Shown piece after piece: positions 16,714-25,685 of a stretch of DNA of 64,000 bases. Every line of letters begins with the position of its first letter. The first letter of the stretch is position 1. The DNA is from Herbidospora galbida. GTDB taxonomy: Bacteria; Actinomycetota; Actinomycetes; Streptosporangiales; Streptosporangiaceae. A program made the translations under genes and the position numbers. The DNA lies in the NCBI RefSeq assembly GCF_005233835.1, contig NZ_SZQA01000013.1, positions 1-64,000 of the forward strand. The letters are read 5' to 3'. The notes below the pieces were generated by a model. The model was given only the letters and a program-made list of their open reading frames with translations, ran no database searches and was not told where the DNA came from.

Positions 16714-19635
16714 ATGCTCGACAACGAGCCCACTGTCGGCGATACGACAACTGCAGATACGACGTCCTCGGTGACAACGGCGAAGCCTGCCCGCCGCCGG
16801 GCGGCCAGCCGTCCGGCCGGTCCGCCGCCGGAACCCGACGACATCCCCCCGGCGCCCGCCATCCAGGCGTCGGTGGCCAGTGCCCTCAGCACGGGCGATT
16901 CGACGACCGGTACGGCCTCTCAGGCCGCCACCGGCACCTCGGCGTCCAACGGCGCGCCCGCCCCGGCCCCCGAAGCCGCCGAGCCCGCCGAAGCCGCCGA
17001 GAAGCCCAAGCGCACCCGGCGCCGGACCCGTTCCGCCGACGACGAGGTCGCCGAGACGGTCGCCGCGCCCGCCGCCGAGGCCGAGGCCGAGGTGAGCGAG
17101 GGCCGCCCGGCCCGCAAGCGCGCGACGCGCAGCCGCGCGGCCAAGGACGCCGCGGCCCAGGAGGCCCCCGCGCAGGAGGCCGCCGAGCAGGCGCCCGACG
17201 TCGTTGTGGTGTCGGCCGCGCCCGAGGTCACGGCCGCCGTCGAGGAGGCTCAGGGTGACGTCGCGCCCGACGCCGAGACGGCCAAGCCCGCGCGGCGGAG
17301 CCGTACCAGGAAGAAGGTCGAGGAGACGCCGGAGGCGGTCTCCGACGAGGACGAGAAGCCGACCAGACGGCGCCGCACCCGCAAGAGGGACGAAGAGGGC
17401 GTCACGGAACGATCCAGCGCGCTGAACGCGGCAGAGGCGCAGGTCGCGGCCGCGATGATGTTCACGCTGCCCACCGAGGAGCCGCTCGACGACGAGCCGG
17501 CCGGTGAAGACCTCGAAGACCTCGACGAGGGCGCCAAGCCGTCGCGGCTGGCCGACCCCTTCGGCTTCCACGCCGCCGAGCAGCAGCCGCAGCAGTACAC
17601 CTTCCAGCGCCCGGCCGCGATCTTCCAGCCGCTGTTCCAGGCGCCCGACGCCGCCGCCGCGGTCCCCGCCCGGCCGCAGCAGCCCGCGCCCCAGCCGCCG
17701 GTCCAGCCGCAGCCCGAACCCGAGCCGGTCGCCGCCGAGGAGGCCGAGGAGGAGTCCGACGAAGACGTCGACGACGAGTCGGGCGAGGGCTCGCGCCGCC
17801 GCCGGCGCCGCCGTGGCGGCCGTGGCCGAGGGCGTGGCCGTGACGAGGGCGGCGAGGCCCAGGAGTCCGAGGAGGAGCCCCAGGCCGGCGTCGAGGAGTC
17901 CGACGAGGACGCCGACGACGAGGGCGACGGCTCCGAGGGCGGTTCGCGCCGCCGTCGCCGCCGGCGCCGCCGGGGTGGCGAGGACGAGCCGGTCGTCTCC
18001 GACGACCCGCCCAACACCGTGGTCCGCATCCGGGCGCCGCGCGCCGGCCGCACCACCACGTCGTCGGTCGACGAGGTGCAGGGCTTCCGCGGGTCCACCC
18101 GGCTGGAGGCCAAGAAGCAGCGCCGCCGCGAGGGGCGTGAGCTGGGCCGCCGCCGTCCGCCGATCATCACCGAGTCGGAGTTCCTGGCCCGCCGCGAGTC
18201 GGTCGAGCGCGTCATGGTCGTGCGCCGCCACGGCGGCCGCACCCAGATCGCGGTGCTCGAAGACGGCGTGCTGGTCGAGCACTACGTCGACCGCGAGGCG
18301 AGCCAGTCCTACGTCGGCAACGTCTATCTGGGCAAGGTCCAGAACGTGCTGCCCTCGATGGAGGCGGCGTTCGTCGACGTCGGCAAGGGCCGCAACGCGG
18401 TCCTCTACGCCGGTGAGGTCAACTTCGACACCGCCGGGCTCGAAGGCCAGCCGCGCCGCATCGAGGCCGCGCTGAAGTCGGGCCAGTCGGTGCTGGTGCA
18501 GGTCACCAAAGACCCCATGGGTCACAAGGGCGCCCGCCTGACCTCCCAGATCAGCCTCCCCGGCCGTTACCTGGTCTACGTGCCCGACGGCTCGATGACC
18601 GGCATCTCGCGCAAGCTCCCCGACAAGGAGCGCACCCGGCTCAAGCAGATCCTGCGCAAGGTCATGCCCGAGAACGCGGGCGTGATCGTGCGCACCGCCG
18701 CCGAGGGGGCCTCGGAGGAGGAGCTTGCCCGCGACGTCGCCCGTCTGGCGGCCCAGTGGGAGAGCATCCAGAAGAAGGCCAAGTCGGCGAGCCCGCCGGA
18801 GCTGCTGTCGGCCGAGCCCGACATGACGATCCGCGTGGTCCGCGACGTCTTCAACGAAGACTTCGCCAACCTGGTCGTCTCGGGCGACGAGGTCGCCCGG
18901 ACGGTCGAGGAGTACGTCGACTACGTCGCCCCGCACCTCGCCGAGCGCGTCGCCAAGTGGGACGAGGACGTCGACGTCTTCGCCGCCTACCGGGTCGACG
19001 AGCAGATCGCCAAGGCGATGGAGCGCAAGGTCTGGCTGCCCTCGGGCGGCTCGCTGGTGATCGACCGGACCGAGGCGATGACCGTCGTCGACGTCAACAC
19101 CGGCAAGTTCACCGGCCAGGGCGGCAACCTGGAGGAGACGGTCACCAGGAACAACCTGGAGGCCGCCGAGGAGATCGTCCGTCAGCTCCGGCTGCGCGAC
19201 GTCGGCGGCATCATCGTGATCGACTTCATCGACATGGTGCTGGAGAGCAACCGCGATCTGGTGCTGCGCCGGCTGCTCGAGTGCCTGGCGCGCGACCGCA
19301 CCAAGCACCAGGTGGCCGAGGTCACCTCGCTGGGTCTCGTGCAGATGACCCGCAAGCGGGTGGGCCAGGGGCTGCTGGAGGCGTTCTCGACGCAGTGCGA
19401 CTGCTGCCACGGGCGCGGGGTGATCATCTCGACCGAGCCGGTCGACGGGAAGCCCGAACCACGCGGCACGCAGGGCAAGATGGCGATCGAGAAGGCCGTG
19501 GCCGAGAAGCTGGAGAAGGCCGACAACGGCGGCAACGCCGTCGCCGCGCACGACTCCCGCGACTCGGTGACCGACACCGTCGACGACCAGCCGCGCTCCC
19601 GGCGCAGGTCCCGACGGTCAAGATCAGCGGATTAG
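16714..19635 (+). CDS. rne: Ribonuclease E/G with long N-terminal disordered region
   Basis: A 973-aa endoribonuclease for mRNA decay and rRNA/tRNA processing. About 490 N-terminal residues are low complexity, with Ala/Pro/Glu-rich and Arg-rich patches (RRRRRRGGRGRGRGRDE). The catalytic half follows: an S1-like RNA-binding region with SYVGNVYLGKVQNVLPSMEAAFVDVG, metal-binding aspartates in VVDVNTG and IVIDFIDM, and the Zn-link CDCCHGRG. As in Streptomyces RNase ES, the scaffold-like extension lies at the N-terminus, not the C-terminus as in E. coli. The ATG at 16714 follows GGGAGAG. Confidence 0.93.
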   Translation: MLDNEPTVGDTTTADTTSSVTTAKPARRRAASRPAGPPPEPDDIPPAPAIQASVASALSTGDSTTGTASQAATGTSASNGAPAPAPEAAEPAEAAEKPKRTRRRTRSADDEVAETVAAPAAEAEAEVSEGRPARKRATRSRAAKDAAAQEAPAQEAAEQAPDVVVVSAAPEVTAAVEEAQGDVAPDAETAKPARRSRTRKKVEETPEAVSDEDEKPTRRRRTRKRDEEGVTERSSALNAAEAQVAAAMMFTLPTEEPLDDEPAGEDLEDLDEGAKPSRLADPFGFHAAEQQPQQYTFQRPAAIFQPLFQAPDAAAAVPARPQQPAPQPPVQPQPEPEPVAAEEAEEESDEDVDDESGEGSRRRRRRRGGRGRGRGRDEGGEAQESEEEPQAGVEESDEDADDEGDGSEGGSRRRRRRRRRGGEDEPVVSDDPPNTVVRIRAPRAGRTTTSSVDEVQGFRGSTRLEAKKQRRREGRELGRRRPPIITESEFLARRESVERVMVVRRHGGRTQIAVLEDGVLVEHYVDREASQSYVGNVYLGKVQNVLPSMEAAFVDVGKGRNAVLYAGEVNFDTAGLEGQPRRIEAALKSGQSVLVQVTKDPMGHKGARLTSQISLPGRYLVYVPDGSMTGISRKLPDKERTRLKQILRKVMPENAGVIVRTAAEGASEEELARDVARLAAQWESIQKKAKSASPPELLSAEPDMTIRVVRDVFNEDFANLVVSGDEVARTVEEYVDYVAPHLAERVAKWDEDVDVFAAYRVDEQIAKAMERKVWLPSGGSLVIDRTEAMTVVDVNTGKFTGQGGNLEETVTRNNLEAAEEIVRQLRLRDVGGIIVIDFIDMVLESNRDLVLRRLLECLARDRTKHQVAEVTSLGLVQMTRKRVGQGLLEAFSTQCDCCHGRGVIISTEPVDGKPEPRGTQGKMAIEKAVAEKLEKADNGGNAVAAHDSRDSVTDTVDDQPRSRRRSRRSRSAD

Positions 19636-19658
19636 TTCACCACCGGCGGGCCGCTCGG

Positions 19659-19688
19659 TTCGACCTCGGGACCGGAACCCGGTACCCT
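19659..19688 (+). promoter_or_regulatory. Candidate rplU-rpmA promoter
   Basis: TTCGAC (19659-19664) and TACCCT (19683-19688) are spaced by 18 bp, upstream of a structured leader and rplU. This fits a housekeeping sigma promoter and would separate the ribosomal genes from rne. Confidence 0.5.
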
Positions 19689-19691
19689 AGA

Positions 19692-19750
19692 GAACCGGCG
19701 CGCCCTGGTGGCGCGCTTGGCTTCGCGCGCCCCTCCTGGTTCGCCGGTTC
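19692..19750 (+). promoter_or_regulatory. Structured rplU leader
   Basis: GAACCGGCG (19692-19700) pairs perfectly with CGCCGGTTC (19742-19750). Inside it, GGCGCGC (19710-19716) pairs with GCGCGCC (19725-19731). The nested structure begins a few bases after the proposed start site and ends 56 bases before rplU. It may be an autoregulatory ribosomal-protein leader; this is inference. Confidence 0.5.
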
Positions 19751-19806
19751 ACTGTTAGCGATCGGATGTCGGGGCGCAGCATCCAGTAGACAAGAAGGGT
19801 TCCGCG

Positions 19807-20121
19807 GTGTACGCGATCGTTCGTTGCGGCGGCAGGCAGCAGAAGGTCTCCGTCGGAGACGTCATCGAGGTGGACGCGGGTGCGGGCGAGGTTGGGTCCT
19901 CGCTGACGCTTCCGGCTCTCCTCGTCGTCAACGACGGCGATGTCACGCATGACGCCGCCGCCCTGGCCCGTTTTGCGGTGACCGCCGAGGTTCTCGGTGA
20001 GGTCAAGGGCCCCAAGATCCGCATCCTCAAGTACAAGAACAAGACCGGTTACAAGAAGCGCCAGGGTCACCGCCAGCGGTACACCCAGGTGAAGGTCACC
20101 GGCATCGACTCCGGGAAGTAG
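19807..20121 (+). CDS. rplU: 50S ribosomal protein L21
   Basis: A 104-aa protein with the L21 pattern: [17 protein letters not shown] at the N-terminus and [21 protein letters not shown] at the C-terminus, which contacts 23S rRNA. It starts at a GTG after AGAAGGG. rpmA follows after 6 bases. Confidence 0.97.
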   Translation: MYAIVRCGGRQQKVSVGDVIEVDAGAGEVGSSLTLPALLVVNDGDVTHDAAALARFAVTAEVLGEVKGPKIRILKYKNKTGYKKRQGHRQRYTQVKVTGIDSGK

Positions 20122-20127
20122 TGAATC

Positions 20128-20385
20128 ATGGCACACAAGAAGGGCGCCTCGTCCACCAGGAACGGCCGTGACTCGAACGCTCAGCGGCTCGGTGTCAAGC
20201 GCTTCGGTGGCCAGCTCGTGAACGCCGGCGAGATCATCGTCCGCCAGCGTGGCACGCACTTCCACCCGGGCGACAACGTCGGCCGTGGCGGCGACGACAC
20301 GCTGTTCGCGCTGTCGGCCGGTCACGTGCAGTTCGGCCGCAAGCGCGGTCGCCGCGCGGTCAGCATCATCCCGGTCGCGGAGTAG
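20128..20385 (+). CDS. rpmA: 50S ribosomal protein L27
   Basis: An 85-aa protein beginning [22 protein letters not shown], the L27 N-terminus that reaches the peptidyl-transferase centre. There is no Firmicutes-type cleavable extension. It is co-transcribed with rplU and followed by a strong hairpin. Confidence 0.98.
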   Translation: MAHKKGASSTRNGRDSNAQRLGVKRFGGQLVNAGEIIVRQRGTHFHPGDNVGRGGDDTLFALSAGHVQFGRKRGRRAVSIIPVAE

Positions 20386-20404
20386 ATCCGCACACACCGG
20401 TAAG

Positions 20405-20445
20405 GACGAGGCGGGTCGGTTTCATCCGATCCGCCTCGTCGTGTT
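20405..20445 (+). terminator. Terminator/attenuator between rpmA and obgE
   Basis: A 15-bp stem (20405-20419 with 20426-20440, one G-T pair) with a 6-nt loop is followed by GTGTTT. It lies between rpmA and obgE and should reduce read-through from the ribosomal genes. Confidence 0.75.
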
Positions 20446-20468
20446 TCCTCAGAAAGGGTTGAGCCGCT

Positions 20469-21812
20469 GTGGCGGATTTCGTGGACCACGTCCTCCTGCA
20501 CATCAAGGCGGGAGACGGCGGAAACGGCTGCGCGTCCGTCCACCGGGAGAAGTTCAAGCCGCTCGGCGGGCCCGACGGCGGCAACGGCGGGCGTGGCGGC
20601 AACATCGTGCTGGAGGTCGACGCCAACACCTCCACGCTCCTGGAATATCACCACCGGCCGCACCGCAAGGCGGGCAACGGCAAGCAGGGCATGGGCGCCA
20701 ACCGTGACGGCGCGACCGGCGAGGACATCATCCTGAAGGTCCCCAACGGCACGGTGGTCAAGGACGCCCGCTCCGGTGAGGTGTTGGTCGACCTCGTGGG
20801 GCCCGGCACCCAGTACGTCGCCGCGTCGGGCGGGTTCGGCGGGCTCGGCAACGCCGCGCTGGCCAACGCCAAGCGCAAGGCGCCCGGGTTCGCGCTGCTG
20901 GGCGAGCCGGGCGACGAGGGCGACATCGTCCTGGAGTTGAAGACCGTCGCCGACGTGGCGCTGGTCGGCTTCCCCAACGCCGGGAAGTCGTCGCTGATCG
21001 CGGCGCTGTCGGCGGCCCGGCCCAAGATCGCCAACTACCCGTTCACGACGCTCATCCCCAACCTCGGGGTGGTCACCGCAGGGGAGACGGTGTTCACCGT
21101 GGCCGACGTGCCGGGTCTGATCCCGGGGGCGTCCGAGGGCAAGGGCCTGGGGCACGAGTTCCTCCGCCACGTCGAGCGGTGCTCGACGATCGTCCACGTG
21201 CTCGACTGCGCGACCCTGGAGCCCGGCCGTGATCCGCTGACCGACTACGACGTGATCGAGTCGGAGCTGGAGGCCTATGGGTCGTTGCAGGACCGGCCGC
21301 GCATGGTCGTGCTGAACAAGGTCGACGTGCCCGACGGGCGCGAGCTGGCCGACATCGTGAGGGCCTCGCTGGAAGAGCGGGGTGTACGGGTCTTCGAGGT
21401 CTCCGCCGCCACCCACGAGGGCCTCAAGCCCTTCGCCTTCGCGATGGCCGAGATGGTCGAACTCGACCGGGCCAACAAGCCGATCGTGGAGCCGACGCGG
21501 CTGGTGCTGCGGCCCAAGCAGCTCGGCGAGACCGGCTTCACGGTGCACCGCGTCAACGAGCGCACGTTCCAGGTCACCGGTGAGAAGCCCGAGCGCTGGA
21601 TCCGGCAGACCGACTTCACCAACGACGAGGCCGTGGGCTACCTCGCCGACCGCCTGGAGCGGCTCGGGGTCGAGGAGGAGCTGGTGAAGGCAGGGGCCGA
21701 GCCCGGGGTCGAGGTCGTGATCGGCTCGATGGAGAACGGTTACATCTTCGACTGGCAGCCCACCATGGGCGCCAGGGTCGCCGGGCCCAGAGGCAGCGAC
21801 AACCGCATCTAG
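20469..21812 (+). CDS. obgE: GTPase Obg
   Basis: A 447-aa ribosome-associated GTPase acting in 50S maturation and stress control. It has the Gly-rich Obg fold ([17 protein letters not shown]; repeated GGxGG turns), the G domain (P-loop [22 protein letters not shown]) and the C-terminal OCT domain of about 100 residues found in Gram-positives. It starts at a GTG after AGAAAGGG. Confidence 0.97.
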   Translation: MADFVDHVLLHIKAGDGGNGCASVHREKFKPLGGPDGGNGGRGGNIVLEVDANTSTLLEYHHRPHRKAGNGKQGMGANRDGATGEDIILKVPNGTVVKDARSGEVLVDLVGPGTQYVAASGGFGGLGNAALANAKRKAPGFALLGEPGDEGDIVLELKTVADVALVGFPNAGKSSLIAALSAARPKIANYPFTTLIPNLGVVTAGETVFTVADVPGLIPGASEGKGLGHEFLRHVERCSTIVHVLDCATLEPGRDPLTDYDVIESELEAYGSLQDRPRMVVLNKVDVPDGRELADIVRASLEERGVRVFEVSAATHEGLKPFAFAMAEMVELDRANKPIVEPTRLVLRPKQLGETGFTVHRVNERTFQVTGEKPERWIRQTDFTNDEAVGYLADRLERLGVEEELVKAGAEPGVEVVIGSMENGYIFDWQPTMGARVAGPRGSDNRI

Positions 21813-21820
21813 GGGGAAAA

Positions 21821-22930
21821 GTGGTCAGGGAGCGCATCGGCGCGGCCGGGCGGATCGTCGTCAAAGTGGGCTCGTCGTCGCTGACGACCCCACAGGGCAT
21901 GATCGACGTCGACCGTGTCGACGCGCTGGTCGACGTGCTGGCGGCCCGCCGCACGGCCGGAACCCAGATCGTGCTCGTCTCCTCCGGCGCCATCGCGGCC
22001 GGGCTCGGCCCGCTCGGGCTGAAGGCCCGGCCGAAAGACCTGGCCACCCAGCAGGCCGCCGCCTCGGTCGGCCAGGGCGTGCTGGTGGCGCGTTACACCA
22101 GCTCCTTCGCCCGCTACGGCCTGCGCGTCGGCCAGGTCCTGCTGACCGCCGACGACATGATGCGGCGCTCCCACCACCGCAACGCCACGCGCACCCTGGC
22201 GCGGCTGCTGGAGCTCGGCATCGTCCCGGTCGTCAACGAGAACGACACGGTGGCCACCGACGAGATCCGCTTCGGCGACAACGACCGCCTCGCCGCCCTG
22301 GTCGCCCACCTGACCCACGCCGACGCGATGGTCCTGCTCTCCGACGTCGACGCCCTCTACGACGGCGACCCCCGGCGTCCCGGAGGAGCCAACCGCATCA
22401 CCGAGGTACGCGGCCCCGAAGACCTCGAAGGCGTCGAACTCGGCACCTCCGGCCGGGTGGGCACCGGCGGCATGATCACCAAGGTCCAGGCCGCCAAGAT
22501 CGCCACCGGCGCCGGCGTGCCCGTCGTGCTCACCGCCGCCGCCCACGCCGCCCAGGCGCTCGCCGGAGACGACGTCGGCACCGTGTTCCACCCGGGCGGC
22601 CGCCACCCCGGCACCCGCCTGCTCTGGCTCGCCCACGCCACCACCGGCCGGGGCCGGCTGCATCTTGACGAAGGCGCGGTGAAAGCGGTGGCCGGGCGGC
22701 GGATGTCGCTGCTGCCCGCCGGTGTTCTCAAGGTCGAGGGCGAGTTCTCCGCCGGAGACCCGGTCGACCTCTGCGGGCCCACGGGGGAACTCGTCGGGCG
22801 CGGGCTGGTCAACTTCGACTCCGGCGAGATCCCCGACCTGCTCGGCCGGTCGACCCGGGAGCTGGCCAGCGCCCTCGGGCCCGAATACGAGCGTGAACTG
22901 ATCCACCGTGACGACATAGTGATTCTCTAG
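21821..22930 (+). CDS. proB: Glutamate 5-kinase
   Basis: A 369-aa enzyme catalysing the first step of proline synthesis. It has an amino-acid-kinase domain (VVKVGSSSL; VNENDTVATDEIRFGDNDRLAALVA) and a C-terminal PUA domain (about residues 275-365). It starts at a GTG 8 bases after obgE and precedes proA by 9 bases. The kinase and reductase are normally made together because glutamyl phosphate is labile. Confidence 0.97.
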   Translation: MVRERIGAAGRIVVKVGSSSLTTPQGMIDVDRVDALVDVLAARRTAGTQIVLVSSGAIAAGLGPLGLKARPKDLATQQAAASVGQGVLVARYTSSFARYGLRVGQVLLTADDMMRRSHHRNATRTLARLLELGIVPVVNENDTVATDEIRFGDNDRLAALVAHLTHADAMVLLSDVDALYDGDPRRPGGANRITEVRGPEDLEGVELGTSGRVGTGGMITKVQAAKIATGAGVPVVLTAAAHAAQALAGDDVGTVFHPGGRHPGTRLLWLAHATTGRGRLHLDEGAVKAVAGRRMSLLPAGVLKVEGEFSAGDPVDLCGPTGELVGRGLVNFDSGEIPDLLGRSTRELASALGPEYERELIHRDDIVIL

Positions 22931-22939
22931 GAGCGGTCA

Positions 22940-24190
22940 ATGAGCGAGTTCCTGCAGGTGGCGAACGCGGCGAAGGAAGCGTCCCGGCTTCTCGCCCCGC
23001 TGCCGCGCGCGGCCAAGGACACCGCGCTGCGCGCCATCGCCGACGCGCTGGTCGCCCGCGCGGAGGAGATCGTCGAGGCCAACGCCGCCGACGTCGCCAA
23101 GGCCCGGCAGGACGGCACGTCCGAGGCGATGATCGACCGGCTGCGGCTCGACGTGCCGCGCATCGGGAAGATCGCCGACGCCGTCAGGGAGATCGCCGAG
23201 CTGCCCGACCCGGTGGGCGAGGTCGTCCGCGGCTCGACGCTGCCCAACGGCCTGGAGCTGCGGCAGATCCGGGTGCCGCTGGGCGTCATCGGGATCATCT
23301 ACGAGGGCCGGCCGAACGTGACGGTCGACGCCGCCGCGCTCTGCCTGAAGAGCGGCAACGGGGTGCTGCTGCGCGGCTCGTCCAGCGCCTACTCCTCCAA
23401 CACCGCCCTGGTGAAGATCATGCAGGAGGCCCTGGAGGCCACCGACGTGCCCGCCGGGGCGGTGCAGCTCGTGCCGGGCCTGACCCACGAATCCGCCAAG
23501 GAGCTCATGCGGGCGCGCGGGCTCGTCGACGTGCTGATCCCGCGCGGGGGCGCGTCCCTGATCAACAGGGTGGTCGAGGAGTCGTCGGTGCCGGTCATCG
23601 AGACCGGCGTGGGCGTCTGCCACGTGTACGTGGACGCCGCCGCCGACCAGGAACGCGCGCTCGCGATCCTGGTGAACGCCAAGGCCCAGCGGGTGTCGGT
23701 CTGCAACTCGGCGGAGACGCTGCTCGTCCACGAGGCGATCGCGGCCGAGTTCGTGCCCAAGGCGATGGCGGCGCTGACCGAGGCCGGCGTGACCGTCCAC
23801 GGCGACCCGGCGTTCGCGGCCGTCGGCGGTGCCGCGGTGGTCCCGGTGACCGAGGAGGAGTACTCCACCGAGTACCTGTCCTACGACATCGCCGCCGCCG
23901 TCGTGCCGTCGCTGGAGGGGGCCGTCGCGCACATCACCCGCTACGGCTCCGGCCACACCGACGCGATCGTCACCGACTCGCAGACGGCGGCCAAGCGGTT
24001 CGTCGCGCTGGTCGACTCGGCCGCCGTGGCGGTCAACGCCTCGACCCGGTTCACCGACGGCGGCGAGTTCGGCTTCGGCGCCGAGATCGGCATCTCCACC
24101 CAGAAGTTGCACGCGCGCGGCCCGATGGGCCTGCCCGAGCTGACCTCCACCAAGTTCGTGTACGTCGGCGAAGGCCACGTCAGGGGCTAG
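22940..24190 (+). CDS. proA: Gamma-glutamyl phosphate reductase
   Basis: A 416-aa NADPH-dependent enzyme that reduces glutamyl 5-phosphate to the semialdehyde. The aldehyde-dehydrogenase-like fold is seen in [21 protein letters not shown] and the catalytic-Cys region [16 protein letters not shown]. The ATG start and the overlap-free 9-base gap to proB indicate an operon. Confidence 0.97.
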   Translation: MSEFLQVANAAKEASRLLAPLPRAAKDTALRAIADALVARAEEIVEANAADVAKARQDGTSEAMIDRLRLDVPRIGKIADAVREIAELPDPVGEVVRGSTLPNGLELRQIRVPLGVIGIIYEGRPNVTVDAAALCLKSGNGVLLRGSSSAYSSNTALVKIMQEALEATDVPAGAVQLVPGLTHESAKELMRARGLVDVLIPRGGASLINRVVEESSVPVIETGVGVCHVYVDAAADQERALAILVNAKAQRVSVCNSAETLLVHEAIAAEFVPKAMAALTEAGVTVHGDPAFAAVGGAAVVPVTEEEYSTEYLSYDIAAAVVPSLEGAVAHITRYGSGHTDAIVTDSQTAAKRFVALVDSAAVAVNASTRFTDGGEFGFGAEIGISTQKLHARGPMGLPELTSTKFVYVGEGHVRG

Positions 24191-24202
24191 GCCCATCGGC
24201 GG

Positions 24203-24340
24203 TCAGACCGTGTCGTCCAACGTGGTCACGCCCGCCGGCATGAGGCCCTTCAGCGTGTCGATGACCGACCACATGGGAGAGGTCGACGGCGGCGGCGTCG
24301 TAGTGGCGGCTCGCCCGCTGCCGTCGCCCTCCAGGGAGCT
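24203..24340 (-). pseudogene. Possible 3' remnant of an unknown gene
   Basis: The minus strand carries an open tail ending MWSVIDTLKGLMPAGVTT-LDDTV at 24203, in a different frame from the response regulator ending at 24379. The stretch reads like a genuine protein C-terminus but has no start codon with a ribosome binding site nearby. It may be the end of a deleted gene. I have no family assignment, and it may be noncoding. Confidence 0.3.
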
Positions 24341-24378
24341 GATCCGGAAACTCTGCTCGCGTGGCTGCGCGCCCGCGA

Positions 24379-25023
24379 TCAGGCCCGCACGAGGACCCTG
24401 GTGCCGAGGCCGGCGTCGCGGGCCCGCAGGGCGGCGTCGAAGCGGCTCTCGGCCTCCAGCTTCGTCAGCACGTTGCTGACGTGGTTGCGGACCGTCTTCG
24501 GCGCCAGGCACATCACCTTGGCGATCTCGGCGTTGCTCCGGCCGTCGGCCAGGTGCTCCAGCACCTCGTGCTCCCGCGTGGTCAGTTCGGGGAAGGTGGT
24601 CCGGGTCGACCGCGTGGTCAGCTTCTCCCGCAGTCCGGCGGCCACCTCGCGGGCGAAGACCAGGTGACCGACCCCGACGGCGCGGATCGCGGCGGCCAGT
24701 TCGGCCGGGTGGGCGCTCGTCATGACGTAGCCGCGGGCGCCGGCCCGCATGGCTGCCATCATGCTGAGCTCGTCGGCGTGCTGGCTGACCACGATGATCT
24801 TCACGTCGGGGCAGCGGCGGGCGATGTAGTCGACCTCGTGCAGGAGGGTCAGGTCGATCAGCAGGATGTCGGGACCGAGCTTGACGGCGGCCTTCAGCGC
24901 GTCCGGACCGTCGTGGGCCAGGGCCAGCAGCTTGATCCCGGGGACATCGGCCAGGGCCCACCGGACCCCCTCGGTGTAGAGGTAGGTCTCGCCGGCCACG
25001 ACGACGGTAACGGGTTCGCTCAT
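24379..25023 (-). CDS. Atypical LuxR-family response regulator
   Basis: A 214-aa protein with a receiver-like N-terminal domain and a LuxR/NarL DNA-binding domain (LTTREHEVLEHLADGRSNAEIAKVM). The usual N-terminal acidic pair is missing: TVVVAGETYLY stands where V-D-D-H is normal, although Asp57 is present. It may therefore not be controlled by ordinary phosphorylation. No histidine kinase gene is adjacent. It lies alone between proA and the DoxX pair, on the opposite strand. Confidence 0.85.
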   Translation of the reverse strand: MSEPVTVVVAGETYLYTEGVRWALADVPGIKLLALAHDGPDALKAAVKLGPDILLIDLTLLHEVDYIARRCPDVKIIVVSQHADELSMMAAMRAGARGYVMTSAHPAELAAAIRAVGVGHLVFAREVAAGLREKLTTRSTRTTFPELTTREHEVLEHLADGRSNAEIAKVMCLAPKTVRNHVSNVLTKLEAESRFDAALRARDAGLGTRVLVRA

Positions 25024-25109
25024 GGGTCAAAGAGTGGCTTAAGGCTCTTGAGGATGACTTGGCGACCACTTCAGTCACTCTGCGTGAGCGTCGGTGAATC
25101 ATGGGAGGC

Positions 25110-25265
25110 ATGGATCTTCTCGTCACGCTGAGCTTCATCGTGGCCGTCGTCGCGGGGGCCGACCGGCTGCTGCTCGCCCTGGAGCGGTATGGGCTGGTTC
25201 GCTGGCGGCACTCCGCCCCGCGTCCGGCCGAACGCGGCGCCAGCCTCGACCACCTGCTCCGGTGA
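25110..25265 (+). CDS. 51-aa membrane-anchored small protein upstream of DoxX
   Basis: A short frame reading MDLLVTLSFIVAVVAGADRLL then a basic tail. Residues 3-20 form one membrane helix, followed by about 30 mostly polar residues (ERYGLVRWRHS ... LDHLLR). GGGAGG lies just upstream of the ATG at 25110. The stop (25263-25265) overlaps the DoxX GTG at 25262, so the two are probably translated together. No known family is recognised. The coupling, ribosome binding site and coherent hydrophobic profile argue that it is real. Confidence 0.6.
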   Translation: MDLLVTLSFIVAVVAGADRLLLALERYGLVRWRHSAPRPAERGASLDHLLR

Positions 25266-25645
25266 GGCCCGCCCTGTACGACGCCGCCGCCCTGTTCGGC
25301 CGGGTCGCCCTCGGAACCACGTTCATCCAGCACGGCTGGGCCAAGGCCCGCGGCGGCATCGACGCCACCACCCAGGCGATGACCCAGGCGGGCGTGCCCG
25401 CCCCCCGGATGTCGGCCTGGTTCGCCACCGTCGCGGAACTCGGCGGCGGGATCCTGCTCGTGCTCGGGCTGCTGACCGCCGTCGCGGGGGCCATGCTGTT
25501 CGCGGTGATGTCGGGCGCGTTCCTGTTCGTGCACGTCAAGGACGGCTCGTTCGAACTCGTCACGGCCCTCGGCGCGGTCGCGGTGATGCTCGCCGTGGCC
25601 GGACCCGGCCGGATCTCGCTGGATCGGTACCTGTTCCGACGATGA
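25262..25645 (+). CDS. DoxX family membrane protein
   Basis: A 127-aa protein with four membrane segments and the DoxX-type opening GRVALGTTFIQHGWAKA. DoxX relatives have been linked to redox and thiol stress in actinobacteria, but activity here is unknown. The GTG at 25262 is preferred because it overlaps the stop of the 51-aa gene. Upstream in-frame sequence is Arg/Pro-rich and antisense-like. Confidence 0.8.
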   Translation: MRPALYDAAALFGRVALGTTFIQHGWAKARGGIDATTQAMTQAGVPAPRMSAWFATVAELGGGILLVLGLLTAVAGAMLFAVMSGAFLFVHVKDGSFELVTALGAVAVMLAVAGPGRISLDRYLFRR

Positions 25646-25685
25646 CCGGCGTGCCTCCGGGGAAATGTCGTGGCGCTCCACTATC

